From NCBI RefSeq assembly GCF_018130245.1, contig NZ_JAFCKP010000024.1:1-64000 (forward strand): a DNA stretch of 64,000 bases, given 5' to 3'. Position 1 is the first letter of the stretch. Each line of letters begins with the position of its first letter. A model generated the notes under the pieces. That model had not been told where the DNA came from and did not search any database. It saw only the letters and a program-made list of their open reading frames with translations. Below are positions 53,546 to 62,609 of this stretch, in pieces. The DNA comes from Bradyrhizobium sp. SZCCT0231 (lineage in GTDB: Bacteria; Pseudomonadota; Alphaproteobacteria; Rhizobiales; Xanthobacteraceae). A program made the position numbers and the translations under genes.

Positions 53546-54113
53546 TCGTCTCAATCATGGCTTTGCGGCGTCCTCCAACCCAGGCGTCACCGTATCGATA
53601 CGCAATGATCTCGGCTGCGCAACGATCATGGTTCGGCGCGGGGCGGACGAGCACTTGAAACAGCGCGTCAAGACCGCCTATGGAGTCGATCTCGTTCCCG
53701 GTCCGCGCCGCAACGCATCCGGCAATGTCGCCTTTATCGGGATCGGGCCTACGACCTGGCTCGCGACGCAGGACGATGGCGGCAATGGATTCTCCGTCTC
53801 GTTGAAGCAGGCTGTCGGCGATGCCGCATCGGTGACCGATCAGACCGACGGCTATGTCATCCATCGCATCAGCGGGCCGCGGATCGGCCAGGCTCTCGCC
53901 AAGGGTTTTCCGATCGATCTACACAACCGTGCGTTCGCGCCGGGCGCCGTCGCCGTGACCGCCGTTTCGCACCTCGGCGCCATCATCTGGCGGCTGGATG
54001 ATCTGGAAGACGGTACACCGGTTTTCGAGATTGCGGTCTTCCGCAGCCTCGTCGACAGTTTCCGTCGCTGGCTGGATGACAGCCTGGCAGAGTTCGGGCT
54101 CGCGCGGACCTGA
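53538..54113 (+). CDS. mgdD: N-methylglutamate dehydrogenase subunit D (SoxG-like)
   Basis: From GTG 53538 (GGAAGGAG upstream, 8-bp overlap with mgdC) this is 191 residues. It matches the gamma subunit: LNHGFAASSNPGVTVSIRND, GIGPTTWLATQDD, VTDQTDGYVIHRISGPRIGQ and AFAPGAVAVTAVSHLGAIIW. This completes the four-subunit enzyme. The frame is open 27 codons further upstream inside mgdC, which was rejected. Confidence 0.85.
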   Translation: MADRLNHGFAASSNPGVTVSIRNDLGCATIMVRRGADEHLKQRVKTAYGVDLVPGPRRNASGNVAFIGIGPTTWLATQDDGGNGFSVSLKQAVGDAASVTDQTDGYVIHRISGPRIGQALAKGFPIDLHNRAFAPGAVAVTAVSHLGAIIWRLDDLEDGTPVFEIAVFRSLVDSFRRWLDDSLAEFGLART

Positions 54114-54213
54114 TCGCCTGTCGGCAATGCATCGAAGCTGCGTGCCGTCCAATCCTGGTATACTGGTTGTCGGCCCTGGGCCATGCTCGGATCTCATCTA
54201 AAGGACCTATCCG

Positions 54214-54861
54214 ATGGCGAGAGCCAAAAGCGCGAAAACAGCCTCACGCCAGGCGCCTGAATACCGTACCGGCTCCAACGCACCGCAGGATCCTCGCAAC
54301 CTCGAACGCGCCCTGGGTGCCCAGATCCGAAAGTTGCGCCGGGACGGCGATCTCTCGGTGCTCGACTTATCAGCCGCATCGTCCATCTCGGCCGGCATGC
54401 TGTCGAAGATCGAGAACGGGCAGATTTCTCCGTCACTGGCGACGCTTCAGTCGATCGCCAAGGCGCTCAACGTCCCGCTCAGCCTGCTGTTTGCGGCCTC
54501 CGAAGAGCGACGCGATTGTTCATTCGTGCGCGCCAAGCAGGGCGTCGTGATCGAGCGGCGCGGAACCAAGGTGGGTCATGTCTACCAATTGCTCGGACAT
54601 GTCATCGGCGGTGACGTCGTCGTCGAACCATACTTGATCACTTTGAAGGAGGACGCGGAACCCTTCACAGCCTTCCAGCACGCCGGCATGGAATTCATCT
54701 ACATGCTCACTGGCGAGGTCGATTATCGACACGGCGATAGCAGTTACCGTCTGCGTCCCGGCGATTCCATCCTGTTTGATTCCGGCGCGTTGCACGGTCC
54801 CGAGACGCTCGTCAAGCTACCAATGACCTATCTATCTATCATCGTGTATCCACGCGGGTGA
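54214..54861 (+). CDS. XRE-family regulator with C-terminal cupin domain
   Basis: This 215-residue protein has AAGGA before ATG 54214. A basic, disordered N-terminus (about 1-30) leads to a helix-turn-helix (LGAQIRKLRRDGDLSVLDLSAASSISAGMLSKIENG) and a sugar- or metabolite-binding cupin (FTAFQHAGMEFIYMLTGEVDYRHG, LRPGDSILFDSGALHGPE). Such HTH-cupin proteins often control amine or amino-acid catabolism. It follows mgdABCD by 100 bp and is the best local candidate regulator for mgs/mgd. Confidence 0.88.
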   Translation: MARAKSAKTASRQAPEYRTGSNAPQDPRNLERALGAQIRKLRRDGDLSVLDLSAASSISAGMLSKIENGQISPSLATLQSIAKALNVPLSLLFAASEERRDCSFVRAKQGVVIERRGTKVGHVYQLLGHVIGGDVVVEPYLITLKEDAEPFTAFQHAGMEFIYMLTGEVDYRHGDSSYRLRPGDSILFDSGALHGPETLVKLPMTYLSIIVYPRG

Positions 54862-55101
54862 TCTTTCGCTATCTTGCTTGTCGAGCTTTGACGTACGTGA
54901 CTCTTGTTCCGGAAGATAACCATCTGCTCCTCGCGGACCGATTGTCCCAGCCGCGGGATTTGCTTGAGCTGACGATACTCGATACCGCGGCAATGATCGC
55001 ATTTGCCATCGGCCGATGCCACTAGGCCGCTCTTGCGAAACATCATGGGCCGGGCGCGCCCGAACGATCCGGCCTGGTCGCACGTTGAGGAACGCACGCG
55101 C

Positions 55102-55545
55102 TTAAGAATTGTCAGTGACCACCGCCTCGGCTACCCGCAGCGCCTGATGAGCACTACGCCTGGGCCGAAAGCCAAAGGAGCAATCGAGGAAGTCGGCGTC
55201 ATAGATGGCGCTCAAGACCTCCGCCACCGCGCCCTGGACGATTTTATCTTCCAGCAGAAGGATACCGAGAGGCCGCTGGCCGCCGTCAGCCTTTGGGATG
55301 TAGATCCGGCGAACCGGCAACGGCCGATAGTGACCGCCATGGACCCTGTCAGCTGGATCGCGAAGATTGTCTTCCAGGTCTTGCCGGTAGGAAGTCCACT
55401 ATCACCCCGTCTACCCCGGACGCCGCTTGCCGCCGCAGATTCGTCCTTTCGAGCGCAGCGACGTCAACGTGGTGCAGCAGCGCCGCGTGAACCGAGTCTG
55501 GCGCGACCGTTTGGCCGCCTCATTCACCCTTGTGAGATTGGCTGA
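55102..55545 (-). pseudogene. Relic of a group II intron reverse transcriptase/maturase
   Basis: On the minus strand three frames in sequence give maturase-like peptides. The first is NEAAKRSRQTRFT, then HAALLHHVDVAALERTNL with ASGVDGV. The third is YRQDLEDNLRDPADRVHGG leading to VRRIYIPKADGGQRPLGI, LEDKIVQGAVAEVLSAIY and FGFRPRRSAHQAL. These cover the N-terminal reverse-transcriptase blocks. The YxDD catalytic core, maturase and C-terminal parts are absent. The 5' end of the relic coincides with the point where the adjacent histidine kinase is cut. Confidence 0.88.
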
Positions 55546-56562
55546 CAGGACGCCCCGGCTCTGTATCCGGTCCTCGGCGTGCAACTGCCCGACGAGACCG
55601 TGATCGTGGGCCATGTCGAAGGCGCCCCGCGGCCGTGGTTCTGGGGCGGGCCCTGGCTGAGCGCGCTGATGAGCGCCTTCATCTGCGTCACCGTGCTCGG
55701 CCTGTGGGCGGCGCGCGCGCTGATGCGGCCGCTGTCGTCCTTTGCCGAGGCGGCGGAGAATTTCAGCCTCGACGGCACCGCCGAGCCGCTGCCCGAGCGC
55801 GGCCCAGAGGAGATCCGCTCGGTGGCGCGCGCGCTCAACCGCATGCACGAGCGGATCGCGCGGCTGATGTCGGATCGCACGCGGATGCTGGCCGCGATCA
55901 GCCACGATTTGCGCACGCCGATCACGCGGCTGCGCCTGCGCGCCGAGTTCATCGAGGACGAAGCCAACCGCAGGCGCATACTGATGGATCTCGACCAGAT
56001 GCGCGCGATGCTGGACTCGGTGCTGTCGCTGCTGCGCGACGACCGCAAGGTCGAGGCGTTGACGCTGGTCGATATCGCCGGCACGCTGCAGCTCGTCGCC
56101 GACCAGTTCGTCGACATGGGCCATGTCGTGCACTATGTCGGGCCGGCGTCCGCGACCGCCGTCGCGCGGCCCGACGATCTGCATCGCGGCATCACCAACC
56201 TGGTCGAGAACGCGGTGCGCTTCGGCGCCGAGGTAACGATCCGCCTCGACGTCTCCGGCAACACGCTCGTCATCGACGTCGCGGACGACGGCCCCGGCAT
56301 TTCGGATGCGCGCAAGCAGGAGATGCTGGAGCCGTTCGCGCGCGGCGACGATGCGCGCACCATGGACGAGTCCACCGGCTTCGGGCTCGGCCTCTCGATC
56401 GCGCGCGCGATCGCGATCGCCCATGGCGGCGAGCTGTCGCTGCACGACCGCAAGCCGCATGGGCTGATCGTGCGGATGCAATTGCCTGTGAAGCAGCAGA
56501 CGCCAAAATCAGCGCCAATGTGCGATCGACCAGTTCCTGATCGAGAGAGCCTTCTTTTTTGA
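55546..56562 (+). pseudogene. 5'-truncated EnvZ-like sensor histidine kinase
   Basis: The frame has a stop at 55543 and begins abruptly with ALYPVLGVQLPDETVIVGHV. GTG 55579 could restart translation (327 residues). Present are one TM segment (LSALMSAFICVTVLGLWAARA), a HAMP linker, HisKA (MLAAISHDLRTPITRLRLRAEFIEDEA) and HATPase_c (DDGPGISD, GFGLGLSIARAIA). The N-terminal TM1 and most of the sensor loop are missing. No response regulator is adjacent. It resembles the kinase at 9788 in its H-box region. It is probably inactive as a sensor, though the catalytic core is intact. Confidence 0.75.
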
Positions 56563-56715
56563 TCAGCCTCCAGCCCGAGCGGAACGGCTTACATTTTTCG
56601 TTTAGATTCCCATTTGCTCATTGAGCATTGGATCTGGCTCCCCTGGAAGGGCGTCCGCACCATCCGGTCGAGCCCCGGCGACTCCCTCTATTACCGAACG
56701 AACCCAGCCCTTGTT

Positions 56716-57627
56716 TCACTTCAGATAACTCGCAAGATTCAGGCTCAGGATCTTCCCGAGAGCGGAATAGGACGCCGTGAGTTGCGTCTCGTAAGTCGAA
56801 AGCTGCGCCGTGACGGCGGCGACGTCGACGCTGGTCAGGTCATTCGACAAGGTCTCCGCGTAACTCTTGTAGTCGGCCTGGCGAGCGCTCGCGGTCTCGA
56901 TCGATGACGCGGCGCCGGACAGCTTTGCCTGCACGGCGGCGGTGTCGTCGAGCGCCGTGCTGGCGAGATCCAGCGCGCTGGTGATATCCGCAGACGACAG
57001 CGTCGTGCTGTTGGCCACGAACTTCAGCACGCGCATCACCTCCTCGAACGCCGAATTATCGGCGGTAATGCCATATGACACGGTCTGGTCGGTGGCGACC
57101 CGCACAGACGCGATCTCGCTGTCGCCGTTGTAGTAGCTGGTGTCCGACGTGGTGGTCGAGCCGGTGCCGGACGAGAAGCTCGTGAGATCGACCGGAGCCG
57201 TGTCGGTCTTGCCACCGGCAAACACGTATTGGCCGTCATACTGCGTGTTCATCAGCGAGCCCATCTGCTCCAGCATCTGCTGGGCTGAGCTGATCGCCGA
57301 GTTCACCTCGGTCGAGCTCCCCGTAGAGGCGGCGCTGAGCTGGGAGCGCAGCTGCGTCAGGATGTCGGTCACCGACCCGACCGCCGAGTACATCACCTGG
57401 ACTTTGCTGTCGGCGAGCGTAGCCGCGTCGATATAGGATTGCGCGCGCGTCACCGAGACCTGAAGGTTGATGACGTGCTGCGCGTCCGCGCCATAGCCGC
57501 CGAAATCCGTCGAGACGACGCCCGTCGATTCCTGGATCTGCTTGGTGGCCATGACCGACTCCACGCGCATGGCGTCGGCGATCATCCGGTTCGACTGGGC
57601 GAAGGTGGCCACCCTCATCGCGACCAT
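56716..57627 (-). CDS. flgL: Flagellar hook-filament junction protein FlgL
   Basis: This 303-residue flagellin-like protein has conserved N- and C-terminal helices (ATFAQSNRMIADAMRVESVMATKQIQESTG at the start, TAQLSTYETQLTASYSALGKILSLNLASYLK at the end). A Ser/Thr-rich variable centre contains MNTQYDGQYVFAGGKTDTAP, typical of FlgL. It caps the hook together with FlgK, whose gene lies 12 bp upstream. It is the last gene of the minus-strand flagellar run. Confidence 0.9.
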   Translation of the reverse strand: MVAMRVATFAQSNRMIADAMRVESVMATKQIQESTGVVSTDFGGYGADAQHVINLQVSVTRAQSYIDAATLADSKVQVMYSAVGSVTDILTQLRSQLSAASTGSSTEVNSAISSAQQMLEQMGSLMNTQYDGQYVFAGGKTDTAPVDLTSFSSGTGSTTTSDTSYYNGDSEIASVRVATDQTVSYGITADNSAFEEVMRVLKFVANSTTLSSADITSALDLASTALDDTAAVQAKLSGAASSIETASARQADYKSYAETLSNDLTSVDVAAVTAQLSTYETQLTASYSALGKILSLNLASYLK

Positions 57628-57639
57628 AATCGTACCCCC

Positions 57640-59415
57640 TTACGTCGACTGCACGGCGGTGAGCAGCGCCGAATACATGGAGTTGATGGCCTGGATCAGC
57701 GCCGACGCCGCCGAATATTTGTTCTGGAGCGTGCTCAAATTGGCCGTTTCCTCGTCCAGATTGACGCCGGACTGCGACGACAGCGAATTCGCATAGGTCG
57801 ACTGCGCGGTCTCCTTGGCGGTGTAATCCGTGGAGGCCTGCGAAGCCTTGCTCGAGACGTCGGAGACGATGGCCGAGGCGTAGTCGGCGAGCGACCCGGT
57901 GCTGGCGGCGAGCCCGCCCGTCGATGCAAACGTCTGCGAGGCCGTCAACGCATCGTAGAAGGCATTGATCACGGTGGCGGAGCCGGACGACAGCACCGAA
58001 CTTCCGACAGTCAGGCTCGACGACGAGTCCAGTGTCGCAAGCTGGAGCTCGTTCGTGCCGGACAGAATCTTGCTGTTGACTGCGATGTCCGAAGCGCTCG
58101 TTCCCGTCACCAGATCGTTGAGGCCGAAATACTCGGAAAACCCCTCGCCGGAGCTGCCCACCGAGCTCGTCATCTCGTTGATGGCGACGCCGTTGCCGGA
58201 GCCGGTCGCCGTGATCGAGAGGTGGCCGTCCGCGTCGACGGAGGCAGACAATCCGGACATGCCGTTGATCGCGGTGACGAGATCGCCGACGGTGGAATAG
58301 GACGAAAGATCGAGATCGCCGTAGGAGACCAGGTTGCCGCTCTGGTCTGTGACGGCAAGCCGTACCGTTCCGCTGGCGGACAGCGCCGTGCTGCTGGTGA
58401 CGGCCGTGGTTCCGGTCAGGCTCGTCGGCGCCGGCACCGAAGACGCGCTGTTCGAGACGCTGTTCATGGTGGACGCGAGCTGCTGTGCGAGCTGATCGAG
58501 CTGCGACTGCGCGTCCGGCAGCGTGTCGTCGCGGAGCGTGATGAGTGCGCCGATGTCGCCCCCGGTGATCTGGGAGGTGATGTCCACCCCGTTCACGGTG
58601 ATCGCGCTGAAGCCACTCGACGAGGACCCGGCGGTGTACGTCGTTGACGCCGTCACATTGGACGCAGCCGTATAGCTGATCGTATGCGCGGAACTGTCGA
58701 CCAGTGCCTGGCCTGATTTGGTGTAGATCTGTATGTCGCCGTTCGAAGCGGTGAAGTAATTGATGTTCATCTTCGAGGCGAGGTCCTGAAGCGCGGTGTT
58801 GCGTTGGTCCTCGAGGTCGGCGGTGGACTGGCCGGAGGCGGCCGTCTGCTTGATCTGGGTATTCAGTTCCGCGATTTGCTGCAGGTCCGCGTTGACGTCG
58901 TCGATCGAGGACGCGATGTCCTGATCTGCGTCCGACCGGAGCTTCTGGATCCCGCTGGAGGTCTCCCGCAACTGGCTTGCGACGTCGTCGAGCGCGCTGA
59001 CGACGTTGGATTGCAGCGAGGCGCTGCTCGGCGTGCTCGCCAGCGAGGACAGCGCCGATTCCAGCGAGGCGATGCTGTTGGCGAGCGAGGTCCCGGACGA
59101 CGAATCGCCGCTGCTGCTGATCGAACCGTAGAGCTGCTGAAGCGACGTGAGGTAGGTGTTGGTGGTGTCGGCCGCGCCGAGATCGGAATCCGCGCTGACC
59201 AGCGACTTCAGCAGCAGCTTGTCCACCGTCGCGGTGATGCCCGTCACCGTGACGCCGGTGCCGACGCCGTTGGTGACGCTGCTCGACTGGGTCGCGGACT
59301 TCTTGGTATAGCCGGTGGTGTCGGCGTTCGAGATATTCGACGACGTCACGCTGATCTGCACGGACGTCGCGGACAATCCGCTGAAAGCGACCGATCGAGC
59401 GATATCGAGCGACAC
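57640..59415 (-). CDS. flgK: Flagellar hook-associated protein FlgK
   Basis: From GTG 59415 (GGGGGAGG upstream) this is 591 residues. The N-terminus SLDIARSVAFSGLSATSVQI with SSNISNADTTGYTKK is the rod/hook/HAP signature. A long Ser/Thr-rich middle and the C-terminal SSQSGVNLDEETANLSTLQNKYSAASALIQAINSMYSALL follow. It joins hook and filament. The frame is open 27 codons upstream without family features. Confidence 0.92.
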   Translation of the reverse strand: MSLDIARSVAFSGLSATSVQISVTSSNISNADTTGYTKKSATQSSSVTNGVGTGVTVTGITATVDKLLLKSLVSADSDLGAADTTNTYLTSLQQLYGSISSSGDSSSGTSLANSIASLESALSSLASTPSSASLQSNVVSALDDVASQLRETSSGIQKLRSDADQDIASSIDDVNADLQQIAELNTQIKQTAASGQSTADLEDQRNTALQDLASKMNINYFTASNGDIQIYTKSGQALVDSSAHTISYTAASNVTASTTYTAGSSSSGFSAITVNGVDITSQITGGDIGALITLRDDTLPDAQSQLDQLAQQLASTMNSVSNSASSVPAPTSLTGTTAVTSSTALSASGTVRLAVTDQSGNLVSYGDLDLSSYSTVGDLVTAINGMSGLSASVDADGHLSITATGSGNGVAINEMTSSVGSSGEGFSEYFGLNDLVTGTSASDIAVNSKILSGTNELQLATLDSSSSLTVGSSVLSSGSATVINAFYDALTASQTFASTGGLAASTGSLADYASAIVSDVSSKASQASTDYTAKETAQSTYANSLSSQSGVNLDEETANLSTLQNKYSAASALIQAINSMYSALLTAVQST

Positions 59416-59434
59416 GGCGGCCTCCCCCGTTCCG

Positions 59435-59899
59435 TCAGGCGCTGCGGCTGGTGCCGCTGGAGACCGTGCGGGCGGCGGCGACGCGACCGGATGCACCGTA
59501 TGGCGAAACGGCGACGATCTGCTCGCGGATCGCCTGCATGACGGCCTCGATCCGGCGGTTGCTGGCCTCGATCGCAGCGCGCAGACGCACCAGATTCTCG
59601 TCCATCGCTGCCCGCAGCCTCAGGATTCGCTCCAGGAGCTGCTCGCGCAGGATCCGGTCCCGCACCGTCAGGCTGGTCGTGCCTGCCGCGCACTCGGCCA
59701 CGGTTCGCTCGAAGATCTCCGCCAGCTTGTTCTTCTCGTCGACCTGCTTCAGGCGCGAAGCCGGCAGGCCCTTTGCAAGCTCCGCGTTCTCCTCCGCGAT
59801 CAATGCAGTCAGGGTGTCGATCAGCGTGATCAGCGACTTGATCCGGGCATCGCCGTTCACGGCGCTCGTCCTTGTGGCTTGGGCTACAGTCATGGTCAT
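59435..59899 (-). CDS. Probable FlgN-type flagellar chaperone
   Basis: This 154-residue, highly charged, helical protein contains LITLIDTLTALIAEENAELAKG and LASRLKQVDEKNKLAEIFERTV-like segments (here LPASRLKQVDEKNKLAEIFE). Its size and its position directly before flgK fit FlgN, the export chaperone of FlgK and FlgL. The C-terminal 20 residues are Ser/Arg/Ala-rich. The family call rests on context and helical pattern rather than a strict motif. Confidence 0.7.
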   Translation of the reverse strand: MTMTVAQATRTSAVNGDARIKSLITLIDTLTALIAEENAELAKGLPASRLKQVDEKNKLAEIFERTVAECAAGTTSLTVRDRILREQLLERILRLRAAMDENLVRLRAAIEASNRRIEAVMQAIREQIVAVSPYGASGRVAAARTVSSGTSRSA

Positions 59900-59908
59900 C
59901 GCCTTCTT

Positions 59909-60169
59909 CTAGTTATTCCGTTTGCCGCGGCCGCCTTGCGAGTTGCGCAGGTAAGCGCCGATCGCGGCCGTCCTGGCAGCCGTCTGCCTCATCTCACCGT
60001 CGATCTCCGCGGCTTCCCGCACGAGGCCACGCCGCGTCGTTTCCACGTCGTCGAGCAGCACGAGCAACTGCTTGCGGTCGCTGCCCTTGACGGTTGCGGC
60101 CCGTGCCATCAGCCGCTTGAGCCGGCGCAGCAGCGCCTCCCCAACGGCATTCGCTTGCTCACCGCGCAT
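59909..60169 (-). CDS. Small helical protein in flagellar operon
   Basis: This 86-residue protein is rich in Arg, Ala and Glu, with RRLKRLMARAATVKGSDRKQLLVLLDDVE and a basic tail (GGRGKRNN). It is packed between flgE (3 bp) and the flgN-like gene (9 bp) in the same direction, so it is very likely translated. The family is not recognised. A chaperone or assembly role is suggested only by position. Confidence 0.6.
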   Translation of the reverse strand: MRGEQANAVGEALLRRLKRLMARAATVKGSDRKQLLVLLDDVETTRRGLVREAAEIDGEMRQTAARTAAIGAYLRNSQGGRGKRNN

Positions 60170-60172
60170 CGC

Positions 60173-61438
60173 TCACCTCATCGCCGAGATCAGGGTGTCG
60201 TACATCTCGTTGACGGTGGAGATGATCTGGGACGCAGCGGAATAGGCCTGCTGCGCCGAGATCATGTCCGAGAACTGGCTGGAGGTGTCGGTGGTCGATG
60301 ATTCCAGCTCGCTGCCGTAGATCGTGCCCGCTCCGTTCTCGCCGGAGCCCTGCAAGGAGGCATTGCCCGACGTCACGGTCGCCGAATAGATGCCGTTGCT
60401 GGAGGCGGCGAGTCCGCTCGGATCGGCGAAGGTCGCCACCGCAATCTTGTAGATCGCGATGGTCTGGCCGTTGGAATAGGTCGCGTTGACGAGGCCGTCG
60501 TCACCGATCGAGACGCTGGACAGCTTTCCGTAGGACAGGCCATCCGAATCGATGCTGGTGACGTTGACGGATGGCGTGGTTTCGCCCGACGCATATTGCG
60601 TGAGGCCGTCGGTCTTGCCGGCGGTTCCGAGATTCATGGTGATGGTGCTGTTCGCCGCGCCATCGGTCCAGCCCGTGATCGAGACGGTCGCGGGATCCGG
60701 GTTCGTGCTGGCGAGCGATCCATCGCTGTTGAAGGTGATGTTGATCGTGCCTGAGGCCGTGCCTGTTGCGGTCGTGGTGTCCGAGGTCGAGGTCGGATTG
60801 GCGAAGCTCGCGCTCCAGGTGTTGGTGCCCGTCTTGGTCCAGGTGACCTGCATCGAATTCGAGGCGCCGAGCGAATCGTAGACCGTCATCGAGCTGGTGT
60901 AGGTGGCGCCGGTCGCGGCATCCGACGGCAGGTTCGCTTCGATGGTGGTCTTTGTGGTGGCGCTGCCGCTGGTCGAGGCGACCTGGGTGTTGATGGCCTC
61001 CAGATTGCTCGCCGACTCGCTGCCGACGACGTTGCCGTCCGCGTCGGTGCGCCAGCCCTCAAGGTAGTAGCCGTTGTTCTGGAGATAGCCGGCATTGTCG
61101 GTGGTGAAGGCGCCGTTACGGGTGTAGGCGACCGTGCCGCCCGACTTGGCGTCGGTCACCACGAAGAAACCCGAGCCCTGGATCGCGACGTCGGTGGCGT
61201 TGGAGGTCGCGGCGAGCAGGCCCTGCTGGGTAATGTTGACACGGCCCGAGACGGTGACGCCACCAGAAGCGTAGGAGGTCGTATTGCTGGAGGCGGTCAC
61301 GAGCGCGTCGAACATTCCCGACGTCGTCTTGTAGGCGGTCGTGTCGGAATTGGCGATGTTGTCGCTGATCATCGACAGGGACTGGCTCTGGGCGCTGAGC
61401 GCCGAGATCGCCGATGACAATGCGCCGGTGAGACTCAT
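60173..61438 (-). CDS. flgE: Flagellar hook protein FlgE
   Basis: This 421-residue protein has the N-terminal SLTGALSSAISALSAQSQSL with MISDNIANSDTTAYK (rod/hook signature). The D1 domain carries GSGFFVVTDAKSGGTVAYTRNG, a Thr/Ser/Gly-rich D2 follows, and the C-terminus is ISAQQAYSAASQIISTVNEMYDTLISAM. It polymerises to the hook. flgD lies 31 bp upstream, the usual order for cap protein and hook protein. Confidence 0.94.
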   Translation of the reverse strand: MSLTGALSSAISALSAQSQSLSMISDNIANSDTTAYKTTSGMFDALVTASSNTTSYASGGVTVSGRVNITQQGLLAATSNATDVAIQGSGFFVVTDAKSGGTVAYTRNGAFTTDNAGYLQNNGYYLEGWRTDADGNVVGSESASNLEAINTQVASTSGSATTKTTIEANLPSDAATGATYTSSMTVYDSLGASNSMQVTWTKTGTNTWSASFANPTSTSDTTTATGTASGTINITFNSDGSLASTNPDPATVSITGWTDGAANSTITMNLGTAGKTDGLTQYASGETTPSVNVTSIDSDGLSYGKLSSVSIGDDGLVNATYSNGQTIAIYKIAVATFADPSGLAASSNGIYSATVTSGNASLQGSGENGAGTIYGSELESSTTDTSSQFSDMISAQQAYSAASQIISTVNEMYDTLISAMR

Positions 61439-61469
61439 GATGAAGCTCCGAGGAAATCAGGATGTGAGA

Positions 61470-62138
61470 TCAGGATGTGACGCCGAGGATGTTGGCGGCG
61501 CTGACCGCGACGCCGTTCACCGTGAGCGAGGGCGTGGACGTCGAAGTGTCGATGCCGGTCACCTTGCCGGTGACGGTCGTGTAGTTGAGCACCGAGTTGC
61601 CGGCGGAGTCGGTCGCGGTCACCGCGATCGTGTATTGGCCGCCGTCAGAGAGCTGGTTGCCGCTGGAGTCCTTGCCGTCCCAGGTGAAGCTGTTCGAGCC
61701 GGAGTTGCCGGTGCCGGTGCCGGTGTAGACGACGTTGCCGGAGGAATCCGAGATGCTGATCGAGACGTCCGAAGCGGTCGACGACAGCGAGTAGCCATAG
61801 GTCGCCGAACCGTTGCTCAAGGTCGCCGTATCGGACTTCGCCTCGACAGTGTGGCCGATGTAGTTCACCGAGTTCAGCGTCACGAGGCTCGAGAACGAAC
61901 TCGCGAGCGACGACAAGTTGGAGTTGATCGACTGCTGCGAGGTGAAATTGGCGTAGGAGGTGAGCTGATTGACGAGGTCGGTGGTCGAGGTCGCATCCAG
62001 CGGATTCTGGTTCTGCAGCTCGCTGACCAGAATGCTCAGGAAATCGCTGGATGTCAGAGTCGAGTTGGACGACGTGCTCGACGACGACGAGGTCGTGGTG
62101 GTCGCAGTCGTTGCAGAACTCACGGCGGAAACGGTCAT
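61470..62138 (-). CDS. flgD: Hook assembly cap protein FlgD
   Basis: From ATG 62138 (CCGGAG upstream) this is 222 residues. The N-terminal part has DFLSILVSELQNQNPLDATSTTDLVNQLTSYANFTSQQSI, the FlgD family signature. The C-terminal FlgD Ig-like/Tudor part (GNSGSNSFTWDGKDSSGNQLSDGGQYTIAVTATD) is complete. The frame is open another 108 codons upstream but carries no family features. Confidence 0.92.
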   Translation of the reverse strand: MTVSAVSSATTATTTTSSSSSTSSNSTLTSSDFLSILVSELQNQNPLDATSTTDLVNQLTSYANFTSQQSINSNLSSLASSFSSLVTLNSVNYIGHTVEAKSDTATLSNGSATYGYSLSSTASDVSISISDSSGNVVYTGTGTGNSGSNSFTWDGKDSSGNQLSDGGQYTIAVTATDSAGNSVLNYTTVTGKVTGIDTSTSTPSLTVNGVAVSAANILGVTS

Positions 62139-62266
62139 CGGAGACTCCGGCCTTCTCTTGCTGCCGGCGACAAGTGTCGGCTCGCGGCGCTTGAAATCTG
62201 TGTGCTGATGAAACGGGTGGGCGTGCGGATTCAGGCGGCGATTCACGCGCGCGGAAATCGCTTTCG

Positions 62267-62287
62267 ACACGGCAAAATCTGCCGTGT
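62267..62287. promoter_or_regulatory. Perfect 8-bp dyad upstream of flgD
   Basis: ACACGGCA (62267-62274) and TGCCGTGT (62280-62287) are separated by 5 bp, 129 bp upstream of the flgD start. There is no U-run, so an operator is more likely than a terminator. Confidence 0.35.
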
Positions 62288-62538
62288 GTGGGCGGGAGTT
62301 AGAGGAGCGACGAGGCCGAGATAAGTCGTTGCGGCGACGGAGCTGTGCTCTCTTGCTTGGGTTGCGGCAAAGCCATCGCTCACGATTGAGCGTGGAGGCC
62401 ACCGATGCTTCCACAGCGTCGTGGCCGGCTTGTCCCGGCCATCGCGCCTCGCCGCGCAGCACGACGACCGTGGATGCCGGGACAAACCCGGGTATGAGGA
62501 CGTCTAAAGCGCGAGGAAATTCGGATGAACTATCGTTT

Positions 62539-62581
62539 GAGCATGATCCTTTCGGAAAGCCGCTGCACGCTTTACCGGATC
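62539..62581. repeat. Dispersed-type intergenic repeat
   Basis: The segment GAGCATGATCCTTTCGGAAA ... CTTTACCGGATC resembles an intergenic repeat I recall as abundant in Bradyrhizobium and Rhodopseudomonas genomes. The ends are partly self-complementary (GATCC/GGATC). Only this copy was recognised in the window. Confidence 0.5.
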
Positions 62582-62609
62582 TGGCAGTCGATGTGACAGA
62601 AAGAGCCGC

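Larger units (their letters stand above)
62139..62609. other. 471-bp intergenic region upstream of flgD
   Basis: No gene was recognised. It contains an 8-bp perfect dyad (62267-62287) and a dispersed-type intergenic repeat (62539-62581). The promoter for flgD-flgE-flgK-flgL should lie here. No sigma-54 GG-N10-GC pair was found by eye. Confidence 0.45.

Noticed and set aside
49032-54113. Naming mgdABCD as plain sarcosine oxidase soxBDAG
   Set aside because: The sequences alone would allow it, but adjacency to mgsABC and gmaS makes N-methylglutamate dehydrogenase the better call. Sarcosine oxidase is kept as an alternative in the entries.
55411-56481. Minus-strand open frame of 356 codons opposite the truncated kinase
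   Set aside because: It is antisense to a clear HisKA/HATPase sequence, and its protein is Arg/Ala/His-rich without family features. Only its first part coincides with the intron maturase relic, which is annotated in its own frames.
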